Shown here in pieces: positions 29,226 through 38,714 of a stretch of 64,000 bases of DNA. The DNA is from Haemophilus parainfluenzae (GTDB taxonomy: Bacteria > Pseudomonadota > Gammaproteobacteria > Enterobacterales > Pasteurellaceae): assembly GCF_003252755.1 (NCBI RefSeq), contig NZ_QEPT01000001.1, positions 310,001 to 374,000 of the forward strand, written 5' to 3'. The position numbers were made by a program, and so were the translations under genes. The notes under the pieces are model-generated. The model was not told where the DNA came from, ran no database searches, and saw only the letters and a list, made by a program, of their open reading frames with translations. How positions within the stretch are numbered: the stretch's first letter is position 1; each line of letters begins with the position of its first letter.

Positions 29226-29246
29226 TTTTTCGTACAATCTATTTTT

Positions 29247-29275
29247 AGGCAGGCTTTTCAGTCTGCCTTTTCTCT
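29247..29275 (+). terminator. fabI terminator
   Basis: AGGCAG (29247-29252) pairs with CTGCCT (29263-29268), followed by TTTCTC and T residues. Confidence 0.75.
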
Positions 29276-29291
29276 TTTTTTAAATATAACT

Positions 29292-31271
29292 ATGTTCCAA
29301 GATAATCCATTACTCGCACAACTTAAGCAACAAATCCACGACAGCAAAGAACACGTTGAAGGCGTGGTAAAAAGTACTGATAAAGCTTATGGTTTTTTAG
29401 AGTGCGATAAAAAAAGCTACTTTATTGCCCCGCCTGCGATGAAAAAAGTAATGCACGGTGACAAAATCAAAGCCACCATTGAAAAGCAAGGCGATAAAGA
29501 GCAAGCTGAACCTGAAGAATTAATTGAACCAATGCTCACTCGCTTTATTGCCAAAGTGCGGTTCAATAAAGACAAGAAATTGCAAGTTTTAGTTGATCAT
29601 CCAAGTATCAACCAACCCATTGGGGCACAGCAAGCCAAATCCGTCAAAGAAGAATTACAAGAAGGCGACTGGGTTGTAGCAAATTTGAAAACGCACCCAT
29701 TACGTGATGATCGCTTTTTCTATGCCACTATCAATCAATTTATCTGCCGTGCTGATGATGAATTAGCCCCTTGGTGGATCACATTAGCACGTCATGAGCA
29801 ATCTCGTCATCCTGTGCAAGGTGCAGAAAGTTATGAAATGTTAGATCAACAAACATGTGAAGATCTGACCGCACTTCATTTTGTCACTATTGACTCTGAA
29901 AGTACTCAGGATATGGACGATGCACTTTACATCGAACCTATCGAGCAAAATGGTACGCAAACCGGCTGGCGATTAGTCGTTGCCATTGCGGATCCCACAG
30001 CTTACATTGCATTAGATTCACAAATTGAAAAAGATGCCAAACAGCGTTGTTTTACCAATTATTTGCCAGGCTTCAACATTCCAATGCTACCACGTGAATT
30101 ATCTGATGAATTATGTTCATTAATGGCAAATGAAACTCGTCCTGCATTAGTGTGTTACATTGAAACAGATCTTGTCGGTAACATCACAGCGAAACCACGT
30201 TTTGTGTCCGCTTATGTACAATCTAAAGCAAAATTAGCCTATAACAAGATTTCAGATTATTTAGAACAAGTACCGGATGCATGGCAACCGGAAACACCTG
30301 AAATTGCCCAACAAATTGATTGGTTACATCAATTTACTCAAGCGCGTATTCAATGGCGTAAAACGCATTCTCTTTTATTTAAAGAGAAACCGGACTACTC
30401 CTTTATTCTCGCTGAAAATGGCAAAGTGAAAGAAATTAAAGCGGAATATCGTCGTATTGCAAATCAAATCGTGGAAGAATCCATGATCATTGCCAACATT
30501 TGTGCCGCTCAATTCTTAGCGGAGCATGCACAAACCGGTATTTTCAATACACATACTGGCTTTGATAAGAAGTTCTTAGAAAATGCCCATAATTTCTTAA
30601 TGGCAAATTTAGCCAATGAAGAAAATCAAGCTGAACTTGCTGAACGTTATTCAGTGGAAAATTTGGCAACCTTAAAAGGTTATTGCCAAATGCGTCATGA
30701 TATTGAACCAATTGAAGGTGACTATTTAGAATTCCGTTTACGTCGTTATTTAACCTTTGCGGAGTTTAAATCCGAACTCGCTCCACATTTTGGGCTTGGA
30801 TTAGAAGGTTATGCGACCTGGACATCGCCTATCCGTAAATATTCCGATATGGTGAACCATCGTTTAATTAAAGCCGTGCTCACACAGCAAGCTTGTGAAA
30901 AACCACAAGATGAAGTGCTTGCTCGCTTGCAAGAAGCCCGTCGCCAAAATCGCTTGGTTGAGCGTGATATCGCAGACTGGTTATATTGTCGCTATCTTGC
31001 TGACAAAGTCGCTGAAAATGCTGAATTTGATGCAGAAGTGCAAGATGTGATGCGTGGCGGTTTACGTGTTCAATTATTAGAAAATGGTGCATCCATGTTC
31101 GTACCAGCTTCCACGTTGCATCCAAATAAAGATGAAATGCAAGTGAATGCTGATGAATTAGCACTGTATATTCAAGGGGAACGCCGTTACAAAATCGGTG
31201 ATTTGGTGAAAGTGAAACTTACCGAAGTACGAGAAGAAACTCGCAGTATTATCGGTCAATTAATCATTTAA
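29292..31271 (+). CDS. rnb: Exoribonuclease II
   Basis: Processive 3'-5' hydrolytic exoribonuclease acting on unstructured RNA. The product has 659 residues. Cold-shock domains occupy the first 170 residues, the RNB catalytic domain about 190-520 (TIDSESTQDMDDALYIE, with the metal-binding aspartates), and an S1 domain the last 80. The conserved YATWTSPIRKYSDMVNHR stretch is present near 515. No clear ribosome site precedes the ATG. Two perfect uptake words lie within the gene's first third. Confidence 0.96.
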   Translation: MFQDNPLLAQLKQQIHDSKEHVEGVVKSTDKAYGFLECDKKSYFIAPPAMKKVMHGDKIKATIEKQGDKEQAEPEELIEPMLTRFIAKVRFNKDKKLQVLVDHPSINQPIGAQQAKSVKEELQEGDWVVANLKTHPLRDDRFFYATINQFICRADDELAPWWITLARHEQSRHPVQGAESYEMLDQQTCEDLTALHFVTIDSESTQDMDDALYIEPIEQNGTQTGWRLVVAIADPTAYIALDSQIEKDAKQRCFTNYLPGFNIPMLPRELSDELCSLMANETRPALVCYIETDLVGNITAKPRFVSAYVQSKAKLAYNKISDYLEQVPDAWQPETPEIAQQIDWLHQFTQARIQWRKTHSLLFKEKPDYSFILAENGKVKEIKAEYRRIANQIVEESMIIANICAAQFLAEHAQTGIFNTHTGFDKKFLENAHNFLMANLANEENQAELAERYSVENLATLKGYCQMRHDIEPIEGDYLEFRLRRYLTFAEFKSELAPHFGLGLEGYATWTSPIRKYSDMVNHRLIKAVLTQQACEKPQDEVLARLQEARRQNRLVERDIADWLYCRYLADKVAENAEFDAEVQDVMRGGLRVQLLENGASMFVPASTLHPNKDEMQVNADELALYIQGERRYKIGDLVKVKLTEVREETRSIIGQLII

Positions 31272-31293
31272 TGACCACTTCCCTCTATCTAGA

Positions 31294-31329
31294 AATACCG
31301 CTCGTTACACAACGGGCGGTATTTTTTAT
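31294..31329 (+). terminator. rnb terminator
   Basis: A 13-bp stem, AATACCGC-TCGTT with AACGG-GCGGTATT and one G-T pair, around ACAC, then six Ts. Confidence 0.9.
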
Positions 31330-31432
31330 AGCACCAAAGTTGTGACAATATTTTGTACGTTGATAGTATCAAATAAAAGGATTCTTGGGATAGATTGAAG
31401 ATGAGCAGTATCGAGATGAGGTATTTAGATGA

Positions 31433-31455
31433 TATCCCCGCCTTGAAGGCGGGGA
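31433..31455. repeat. GC-rich perfect hairpin of unknown role
   Basis: ATCCCCGCCTT pairs perfectly with AAGGCGGGGAT around a single G, in otherwise AT-rich DNA. It has no T-tract on either side, so it is not a typical terminator, although it lies just after the PTS gene. The core resembles hairpins found at IS200/IS605-type ends, but I see no transposase sequence. From 31330 to 31432 I see nothing else. Confidence 0.6.
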
Positions 31456-31477
31456 TAAAATAGATATTTAGGTAAAA

Positions 31478-33142
31478 TTACATTTTAGGAATGTCAACGC
31501 CAGATGAAAGCACATCTTGAATATCGGATTTTAAGACATCTGCTTTTGGTCCATAAATCGCTTGGATACCAGAACCTTTCACGATAAAGCCCATTGCACC
31601 CGCTTGTTTCCAGCTTGCTTCATCACCCACTAAATCTGGATTATGCACGGTGATACGTAAACGTGTCATACAAGCATCAACATCTGCAATATTATTACGT
31701 CCACCAAGTAAGTTGATGATTTGAATAACTTGCGCGCTAGCATCCGCCACTTTTGGCTCATTGCTAGAAGCTTCATCTGAACCTTTTGCATCATAGTTAC
31801 CATTACGGCCTGCTGTGGCAAGATTAAATTTCTTAATCATAAAGTTCGCGATAAAGAACATAGCCACTGCAAAGAGGATTGATACCCAAATAAAGTTGAG
31901 CACATCCATACCAATGCCGGCTTTAATCGCCATTGGTGTACGCGTTAAGAATTCAATGTTACCGAATGAATGCACACGTAAGTCAACAATATCTGCCATG
32001 GCGAAAGCACAACCTTGTACTAACGCATAAACAATATAAAGCGGTAATGCAACAAACATAAACATGTATTCGATTGGTTCAGTCACACCTGTTAAGAACA
32101 CCGCAAGTGCAGAAGAAAGGAAAATACCTTTATAGAGTTTTTTCTTGTCTTCATCCACATTGATATACATTGCGAGGGTCAAGCCCATTAAGATACCGGT
32201 TGAACCAATCATTTGTCCTACTTTAAAGCGAGCAGGTGTCACAGTTGAAAGAAGTTCGTTATATTGCGTTAAATTACCTGCATCTTTAAGGTTGATTAAG
32301 TCAGTCACCCAGGCAAGCCAAAGTGGATCTTGACCAAATACTTGTTTACCTTGTTGTGCACCGGTTAAGAACTCATAAGTACCGCCTAATGAAGTGTAGT
32401 TCATTGGGATGGTCAACATGTGGTGTAAACCAAATGGAAGCAATAGACGCTCTAAGGTACCGTAAATAAATGGTGCTAAAATTGGTGCTGAGTTTTGTGA
32501 GTTAGCAATCCATTGCCCAAAATGATTAATACCGGTCTGAACTAAAGGCCAGAATAATGATAGGAAGATCGCCACTAATACAGAACGATAAATAACAACG
32601 AAAGGAACGAAACGTTTACCATTAAAGAATGTCAGTACTTCAGGTAATTTACGGAAATTGTAGTAACGGTTAAAAGTTGTAGCACCCACAAAACCGGCGA
32701 TAATACCAACGAACACACCCATATTTAACGCAGGTTGCCCAAGCACATTCACAAAGTAATTCGCCACAGGAATTTCACCGGCCAATACTGTACTTACATG
32801 TGCATTTGGATCCGCTAGCATTTCAAGTTTCACACCGAAAAAGTTACCGGTAATTAAGTTAATTAAAATGAAAGCCAGGCCTGCTGCAAATGCACCACCC
32901 GCACGCTCATTTGCCCAGCTACCACCAATCGCTAAAGCAAATAATAAATGAAGGTTACCAATAATCCCCCAACCAATTTGGGCGATAATGTTTCCAACAA
33001 GCGCTAGCCATTCCGCATCGCTAATCAAAGGCAGTGAGTTACCAATACTCACCATTAAACCCGCGGCTGGCATCACAGCAATCACAACCATTAGGCACTT
33101 ACCGAATTTTTGCCAAAATTCAAAACTGAGCATTTTTTTCAT
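31478..33142 (-). CDS. malX: PTS EIICB permease of the glucose/maltose family
   Basis: Imports and phosphorylates a sugar in one step. The product has 554 residues. EIIC occupies 1-440 with the GLHHMLTIP substrate/His region (239-246) and the conserved TEPIE (354-358). EIIB occupies about 470-554 with the phosphorylated cysteine C491 in DACMTRLRITV. There is no EIIA domain, so phosphate probably comes from EIIA-Glc. TAGGAG precedes the ATG. Last gene of the malQP-mapP-EIICB string, with 10 bp to the gene before. Neighbours point to maltose as substrate, but glucose, or both, cannot be excluded. The symbol is by resemblance and not established. Confidence 0.9.
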   Translation of the reverse strand: MKKMLSFEFWQKFGKCLMVVIAVMPAAGLMVSIGNSLPLISDAEWLALVGNIIAQIGWGIIGNLHLLFALAIGGSWANERAGGAFAAGLAFILINLITGNFFGVKLEMLADPNAHVSTVLAGEIPVANYFVNVLGQPALNMGVFVGIIAGFVGATTFNRYYNFRKLPEVLTFFNGKRFVPFVVIYRSVLVAIFLSLFWPLVQTGINHFGQWIANSQNSAPILAPFIYGTLERLLLPFGLHHMLTIPMNYTSLGGTYEFLTGAQQGKQVFGQDPLWLAWVTDLINLKDAGNLTQYNELLSTVTPARFKVGQMIGSTGILMGLTLAMYINVDEDKKKLYKGIFLSSALAVFLTGVTEPIEYMFMFVALPLYIVYALVQGCAFAMADIVDLRVHSFGNIEFLTRTPMAIKAGIGMDVLNFIWVSILFAVAMFFIANFMIKKFNLATAGRNGNYDAKGSDEASSNEPKVADASAQVIQIINLLGGRNNIADVDACMTRLRITVHNPDLVGDEASWKQAGAMGFIVKGSGIQAIYGPKADVLKSDIQDVLSSGVDIPKM

Positions 33143-33152
33143 ATTGATTCTC

Positions 33153-33944
33153 CTACAAGATGAGAGCTACTTCTACGCCAAAATGGTCGGAAACAATCGG
33201 TTTATTTTTACCATTAAAAATAACCTGACTGGATAAAACCCTTTTTGCTTGGTTTAAAAAAATATAATCTAATCGCTTTTCTTCACTATGGCCTTTCCAA
33301 CCGTCAATCGCTTTCTCCACAGTGATACCGCTATCCTTCTGCTCTGCCATTTCAAACGTATCAAATAAACCTAAGGATTTAATCTGCTGGTAAGCTTGCT
33401 GATCGCTTATTGCATCAGTATTGAAATCACCCATCAGGATTTTAAGATTCGCACTTTGACTTCTCTCTACAATATAACGAACATTATCAAGTTGGTTTTC
33501 ACCATCACAATTTGGCAAATTGATATGGCAAGAATAACATTCAATTAACTGGCCTTGATATTCTACCGTCAATCCAATGATTTTACGCGAGAGAATCGAG
33601 TCTAGACGTTGGTGTTGGCTACAATAGAACGCATCAACATCATAAACAGGCAAACGCGTTAGAAATGCAATACCTTCATCATATTTATCGTAACCAATAT
33701 GCGAATTGCTCCAAAAAAGCGAGTATTTCTGTGCAACGCGTTGATTGATTTTATTTAACAGAATGACACCATAGTTATCTTGCTTTAACGTTGGCGAAAT
33801 AACAGGAGCCGACATCAATTGATTAACCTCTTGTAAGGCAACGATGTCATAACCCTTTTCCACAATAGTCTCAGCAAGAATCTCTATTTTTTCCGCTTGG
33901 TTAGCTTCTAACCAAGCGTGTACATTCAGGGTAAGTAGTTTCAT
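33153..33944 (-). CDS. EEP-family phosphatase, probable maltose-6'-phosphate phosphatase (MapP-like)
   Basis: A 263-residue cytoplasmic protein of the endonuclease/exonuclease/phosphatase superfamily. Catalytic landmarks are all present: LNVHAW (N7), LQEVN (E39), CHINLP (H140), GDFN (172-175), RLDYIF (224-229) and SDHFGV (H254). The superfamily also includes nucleases and sphingomyelinases, so sequence alone does not give the substrate. The location between a PTS permease and a maltose/maltodextrin-cleaving enzyme matches the Enterococcus faecalis arrangement, where MapP dephosphorylates maltose 6'-phosphate. AAGGGGAAG precedes the ATG, and 9 bp separate it from the fusion gene. Confidence 0.72.
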   Translation of the reverse strand: MKLLTLNVHAWLEANQAEKIEILAETIVEKGYDIVALQEVNQLMSAPVISPTLKQDNYGVILLNKINQRVAQKYSLFWSNSHIGYDKYDEGIAFLTRLPVYDVDAFYCSQHQRLDSILSRKIIGLTVEYQGQLIECYSCHINLPNCDGENQLDNVRYIVERSQSANLKILMGDFNTDAISDQQAYQQIKSLGLFDTFEMAEQKDSGITVEKAIDGWKGHSEEKRLDYIFLNQAKRVLSSQVIFNGKNKPIVSDHFGVEVALIL

Positions 33945-33953
33945 TGCTTCCCC

Positions 33954-36900
33954 TTAGCCCTCACAATGCCAAATATCTGCATTATATTGAGCGATAGTGC
34001 GGTCAGATGAGAAGAAGCCCGCTTTTGCGATATTGTGCACCACTTTCTCATTCCAACTATCTTGATCTTCATAATCGGCTAAGATTTGTTCTTTCGCGTC
34101 GACATAAGCATTAAAGTCGATTAACGTCATAAACCAGTCTTTATTTAATAACTCGTTATAAAGACGTTCTAAACGTGTTTTATTTCCTAATTTCACTACT
34201 GCAGGATTCAGAATAAAATCAACCGCTCTTTTAATATCTTTGTCGTTTTCATAATACTCTTTTGAAACATAACCCGCTGTTTCATAAAGTTTAATAATGC
34301 TTTCTGAATCTTTACCGAATGTATAGATATTTTCAGCACCTGCTAATTCTGCAATTTCAACATTAGCCCCATCCATTGTGCCTAAGGTTAACGCGCCATT
34401 AAGCATAAATTTCATATTACCTGTACCAGAAGCTTCTTTAGAGGCAAGTGAAATTTGTTCTGAAATATCGGTTGCTGGAATCAGTTTTTCTGCCACGCTC
34501 ACATTATAGTTTTCCACCAAATGTACGTTTAAATACTTGTTCACTTTAGGATCATTATTGATTAACTCAGATAAACAAAGAATTAAGTGAATAATATCCT
34601 GTGCAATCACATAAGCAGGTGCAGCTTTTCCGCCAAAAATCACCGTAATTTTACGTTTTGGTAATTTGCCTGCTTTAATTTCTAAGTATTTATGAATCAC
34701 ATAAAGCGCGTTCATTTGTTGGCGTTTATATTCATGGAAACGCTTAATTTGCGTATCAATGATTGAGTTTTCATCTAACTCAATACCTTTATTTTCTTTA
34801 AGGTACGCTTTTAGCGCTAATTTGTTTTCAAACTTAATTTTCGCTAATTGTTGATGAACCTTTTTATCATCTTTAAAGGATAACAATTTCTCTAATTTCA
34901 TTGCATCATGCAAATACTCATCACCAATCAATTCTTTAATGTAAGCCGCTAATGCTTGGTTAGAAAACTCTAACCAACGACGGAAGGTAATGCCGTTTGT
35001 CTTATTATTGAATTTTTCAGGATACAAAGCATAGAACGCTTTAAGTTCTGAATTTTTCAAAATCTCCGTATGTAACGCGGCAACACCATTCACAGAATTT
35101 GAAAAGTGAATATCCATATGTGCCATATGCACACGTTTTTGTTTATCAATAATTTGTACGGCAGGATCTTTATATTCTGCACGCACTAATTTATCTAATT
35201 TTTTAATGATCGCCACCAAATGCGGCACCACTTCATCTAGATAATCGAGCGGCCATTTTTCTAATGCTTCAGCCAAAATGGTATGGTTTGTATAGCCCAT
35301 CATATTACGTATGATTTCAACCGCTTCAGCAAACTTAATTTTATGTTTTTCGGTTAATAAGCGAATTAATTCAGGAATCACCATTGAAGGGTGTGTATCA
35401 TTGATCTGTACATACGCATAATCCGCTAAATCATGTAAGTTACTACCACGCGCAATCGCTTCATCAATTAATAATTGTGCCGCATTTGATACCATGAAGT
35501 ATTGTTGATAAATACGTAATAATTCCCCATTTTTATCTGAATCATCTGGGTAAAGGAATAAAGTCAGATTTTCTTCAATCGCGGTTTTATCAAACTCGAT
35601 ACCTTTTTTAATTAGTTTAGGATTCACTGATTTAATATCAAACAAATTGAGATAGTTCTTCGTGTCTTTCTTATAACCTAAAATATCAATACGATCTAAT
35701 TTAGAGGTTAATGTAAATTTCTTAAATGGCACTTCATAACTAATATCCGTTGGAATTAACCAAGAGTTATCCTCAATCCAATCATTAGGCTCTGCATGTT
35801 GTTCATTCTTTTTGAAGACTTGTTTGAACAAACCATAATGATAATTTAAACCTACCCCTTCAGCATTTAAGCCAAGGGTAGACATTGAATCAATAAAACA
35901 AGAAGCCAAACGCCCTAAACCGCCATTTCCTAAAGACGGTTCTGGCTCAATATCTTCAATATGGCTTAATGATTTACTCGCACTTTCTAATTCCTCTTTA
36001 ATATCTTGATACACACCAAGGTTAATGAGGTTATTAGAAAGTAATTTACCGATTAAAAATTCTGCTGAGATATAGTAAACCTTACGTTTACCCGTGTTTT
36101 TAGGTTTATCTGCAGCAAGTGCTTTTACGTAATTTAATAATTGAATATAAGTTTCTTTATCACTTAATTGCTCAAGCGATTTATTGGTTTCATTTTTTAC
36201 AAATGTACTAAATTTAATCATTGGATTTTCCTGATTAGCACGTTGATATAACGTAGTCATTTTGGCCAAAAAGTCTTTTTTATCTTGCGTTAAGTCAGAT
36301 TGCTGCATTCTCCATTGCCAGTTTCCACCAATCGTTGAAGGAACATTCATTCTTGAACTCGTAGGCAAATCTAAAACATCTTGCATTGTGGCAATCGCCG
36401 TATTGCTAACCGTTGCAAAGAGCTGACGAATCATGGCCTGACAAATCGATTCATCCTCACTACGATGTGTATAATCATTAATATATTGTTGCTGTTGTTC
36501 AGTCAGACCGTTATACCAACCATTAGTCACATCGTTATCATGTGTACCGGTATAAACAATGGAATGCGGGATGCAATAATGCGGGCTATCTAAGCTTTTG
36601 CCGCTGACATCTTCAAAGCCAAATTGCAGAATCTTCATGCCTGGGTAATTACAATCTGCAAGCAGTTTTCTTGCTTTATCATCAATATTACCTAAATCTT
36701 CGGCAATAATCGGTAAATCACCCAATTGCTCTTTAACGGCTTTGAATAAATCATAGCCGGGACCTGGTTGCCAACTACCATATTTGGCAATATCGGCTTT
36801 TCCATCCACTTGCCAATAATCGGAAAAACCTTTGAAATGGTCAATGCGGAGTACATCATAAATCTTGAAGCTTTCTTCAATGCGATGAATCCACCAAGCA

Positions 36901-37727
36901 TAGCCTTGTTTTTTATGCTCTTTCCAAGCGTAAAGAGGATTGCCCCAAAGTTGCCCCGTTGCACTGAATTGATCGGCAGGAACCCCTGCGACAAAAAACG
37001 GATTACGTTCTTTATCTAATTGGAAGAGTTCTGGTTTTGTCCAAACTTCCACGCTATCTGCAGCCACGTAAATCGGCATATCACCGATAATCTTAATGCC
37101 TTTTTGATTCGCGTAATCTTTTAATTCGCCCCATTGTTTGAAGAAGAAATATTGCGTTACTTTAAAGTACTGAATTTGCTCCGCTAACATGGTGCGATAT
37201 TTTTCTAATGTTTTTGGATCTCGAGCCACAGCTTTTTTATCATCCCATTTTTGCAATGCTTGATTGCCAAAATGCTCTTTAATTGCCATAAACTCAGCAA
37301 AATCATCCAACCATAAACGATTGCTTTTCTCGAAGTGTTTGAAATCAGCTTGGAATGATTGATTCTCTAAAAAATTTTTCACGGCTATTTCTAAAATCGG
37401 ACGGCGCGCATAGAAGACGCGCTCATAATCCACGCTAGTTGGATCATCACCAAAATTGACTGATGCATAATCAGCTTCTTTCAACAAGCCCATTTGGGTT
37501 AATAGATCAAAATCAATAAGATGAGTATTACCTGCAATTGCAGAGAAAGATTGATAAGGTGAATCACCATAACTGGTGGTAGTAAGTGGAAGAATTTGCC
37601 AATAAGTTTGTTTAGTTTCAACTAAAAAATCGACAAAATCATAAGCCGATTGCCCAAAGCTACCAATTCCGAATGCATTTGGTAGCGAGGTAATGTGCAT
37701 AAGAACACCACTTGAACGAGTAAGCAT
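33954..37727 (-). CDS. MalQ-MalP fusion: 4-alpha-glucanotransferase plus maltodextrin phosphorylase
   Basis: A 1257-residue protein joining two enzymes normally encoded separately. Residues 1-500 are a GH77 amylomaltase: nucleophile D296 in VLRIDHF, acid E343 in IIAEDLG, D397 in YTGTHDND. Residues 503-1257 are a 755-residue GT35 phosphorylase with [14 protein letters not shown] and the PLP lysine K1106 in EASGTGNMK. Both catalytic centres look intact. The second half closely resembles streptococcal MalP as I recall it. The junction falls at a methionine (M503) that looks like the original MalP start. Together they would turn maltose into glucose, longer dextrins and glucose 1-phosphate. AGAGGAAAT precedes the ATG. 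No stop or frameshift is seen across the junction. Confidence 0.93.
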   Translation of the reverse strand: MLTRSSGVLMHITSLPNAFGIGSFGQSAYDFVDFLVETKQTYWQILPLTTTSYGDSPYQSFSAIAGNTHLIDFDLLTQMGLLKEADYASVNFGDDPTSVDYERVFYARRPILEIAVKNFLENQSFQADFKHFEKSNRLWLDDFAEFMAIKEHFGNQALQKWDDKKAVARDPKTLEKYRTMLAEQIQYFKVTQYFFFKQWGELKDYANQKGIKIIGDMPIYVAADSVEVWTKPELFQLDKERNPFFVAGVPADQFSATGQLWGNPLYAWKEHKKQGYAWWIHRIEESFKIYDVLRIDHFKGFSDYWQVDGKADIAKYGSWQPGPGYDLFKAVKEQLGDLPIIAEDLGNIDDKARKLLADCNYPGMKILQFGFEDVSGKSLDSPHYCIPHSIVYTGTHDNDVTNGWYNGLTEQQQQYINDYTHRSEDESICQAMIRQLFATVSNTAIATMQDVLDLPTSSRMNVPSTIGGNWQWRMQQSDLTQDKKDFLAKMTTLYQRANQENPMIKFSTFVKNETNKSLEQLSDKETYIQLLNYVKALAADKPKNTGKRKVYYISAEFLIGKLLSNNLINLGVYQDIKEELESASKSLSHIEDIEPEPSLGNGGLGRLASCFIDSMSTLGLNAEGVGLNYHYGLFKQVFKKNEQHAEPNDWIEDNSWLIPTDISYEVPFKKFTLTSKLDRIDILGYKKDTKNYLNLFDIKSVNPKLIKKGIEFDKTAIEENLTLFLYPDDSDKNGELLRIYQQYFMVSNAAQLLIDEAIARGSNLHDLADYAYVQINDTHPSMVIPELIRLLTEKHKIKFAEAVEIIRNMMGYTNHTILAEALEKWPLDYLDEVVPHLVAIIKKLDKLVRAEYKDPAVQIIDKQKRVHMAHMDIHFSNSVNGVAALHTEILKNSELKAFYALYPEKFNNKTNGITFRRWLEFSNQALAAYIKELIGDEYLHDAMKLEKLLSFKDDKKVHQQLAKIKFENKLALKAYLKENKGIELDENSIIDTQIKRFHEYKRQQMNALYVIHKYLEIKAGKLPKRKITVIFGGKAAPAYVIAQDIIHLILCLSELINNDPKVNKYLNVHLVENYNVSVAEKLIPATDISEQISLASKEASGTGNMKFMLNGALTLGTMDGANVEIAELAGAENIYTFGKDSESIIKLYETAGYVSKEYYENDKDIKRAVDFILNPAVVKLGNKTRLERLYNELLNKDWFMTLIDFNAYVDAKEQILADYEDQDSWNEKVVHNIAKAGFFSSDRTIAQYNADIWHCEG
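36219..36233 (-). promoter_or_regulatory. Possible internal ribosome site and start for the phosphorylase half
   Basis: On the minus strand AGGAAA lies five bases before the in-frame ATG of M503 of the fusion. It looks like the former malP translation start, kept inside the fused frame. It may still produce a free phosphorylase of 755 residues. Confidence 0.5.
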
Positions 37728-37792
37728 AATATTTCCTCTAGGAAGTTATCATTTTGGCTCATTCTAACCTAACCGTATTTTTATGCAACAAC

Positions 37793-37856
37793 TTATACGT
37801 AAAAGTTTAGAACATTTTCGTAAAAGAGTGACTAATATCACATTTTATACGTATAA
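37793..37856. promoter_or_regulatory. Twin operator-like palindromes between malQP and the GntR gene
   Basis: TTATACGTATAA (37845-37856) is a perfect 12-bp palindrome; TTATACGTAAAA (37793-37804) is a near copy. Their centres are 52 bp apart, about five helical turns, compatible with looping by a GntR dimer. On the minus strand TTGCAT and TAGAAT with 16 bp between them, just beyond the second copy, are the best candidate promoter for malQP. Confidence 0.6.
37827..37842. promoter_or_regulatory. CRP-like site in the mal cluster control region
   Basis: AGTGA-CTAATA-TCACA matches the CRP consensus TGTGA-N6-TCACA at nine of ten positions. It lies between the two operator palindromes, so catabolite control of one or both divergent promoters is likely. 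Confidence 0.55.
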
Positions 37857-37922
37857 CATTTATGATTTTATGATATGCTATGACGACACCTATGGAACCA
37901 ACGATAGATAAAAGGATTAAAA

Positions 37923-38636
37923 ATGAGCAAGTATAAGCAGGTCTATAATGAGATAAAGACCCAAATTAACAATGGTAATTTAGCGCCATTGCAAGAGCTT
38001 CCGAGTGAAAATGAACTCATGCAAAGCTATGGTTTTTCTAAAGATACTATTCGAAAAGCGCTTTCCTTACTTGAAATTGATGGCTATATTCAAAAGCAAC
38101 AAGGCCGAAATTCAATTGTTTTAGAGCATGACTTATCTAAACCACAAATGCTTTCTGAAATTAAAACCGTTAGCGAATTAAATAGTGCCTTAACACACCA
38201 CGTAAAAACGACATTAACCAGTTTGTATATTGTGCAAGGTGAAGAAGAGTTAATGCATATTTTTAATGTCGATGATCAGATCGATTTCTACCGCATCAGT
38301 CGCCTGCGTGAAATTGATGGTGAAGCCGTTGAATACGAAGTTTCTTATTTTGATCGCCGCATCGTGCCTTTTATTAGCCGAGAAATCGCTGAGCACTCTA
38401 TTTATCACTATTTAGAAAACGAATTAAAATTAAAAATTAGTCACTCACAACGGAAAATTGTCTTTCGTTATGCAAATGAAGAAGAAAAAAAGGCGATCGA
38501 TCTTGGTGAGTATGACATGGTTGTGAATGTGACGAGTACCACTTATTTGGCTGATGGTCGACCGTTTCAATATGGGAGTATTAGCTATCGACCAGATAAA
38601 ATTGCATTTACATCAACAGCAAAACGACATGTCTAG
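37923..38636 (+). CDS. GntR-family regulator with UTRA domain (TreR/MalR-like)
   Basis: A 237-residue regulator divergent from the malQP gene. The N-terminal winged helix covers about 1-66 (LPSENELMQSYGFSKDTIRK, 27-46), and the C-terminal UTRA ligand domain about 90-232 (FYRISRLREIDGEAVEYEVS, then SIYHYLENELKLKISHSQRK). It is most like trehalose or maltose operon repressors of Firmicutes. The effector is probably a phosphorylated sugar such as maltose 6'-phosphate, by inference. AAAGGAT precedes the ATG. A terminator follows. Confidence 0.9.
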   Translation: MSKYKQVYNEIKTQINNGNLAPLQELPSENELMQSYGFSKDTIRKALSLLEIDGYIQKQQGRNSIVLEHDLSKPQMLSEIKTVSELNSALTHHVKTTLTSLYIVQGEEELMHIFNVDDQIDFYRISRLREIDGEAVEYEVSYFDRRIVPFISREIAEHSIYHYLENELKLKISHSQRKIVFRYANEEEKKAIDLGEYDMVVNVTSTTYLADGRPFQYGSISYRPDKIAFTSTAKRHV

Positions 38637-38675
38637 TTTTTGTAAATGATAGGTTGTTATTTAAAAAATTCATAA

Positions 38676-38707
38676 AAAAAGTGCGGTCATTTTTAACCGC
38701 ACTTTTT
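38676..38707. terminator. Terminator between the GntR gene and tehA
   Basis: AAAAAGTGCGGT pairs with ACCGCACTTTTT. It is an inverted pair of uptake words and the first perfect copy after the mal cluster. Confidence 0.8.
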
Positions 38708-38714
38708 ATTTAAG

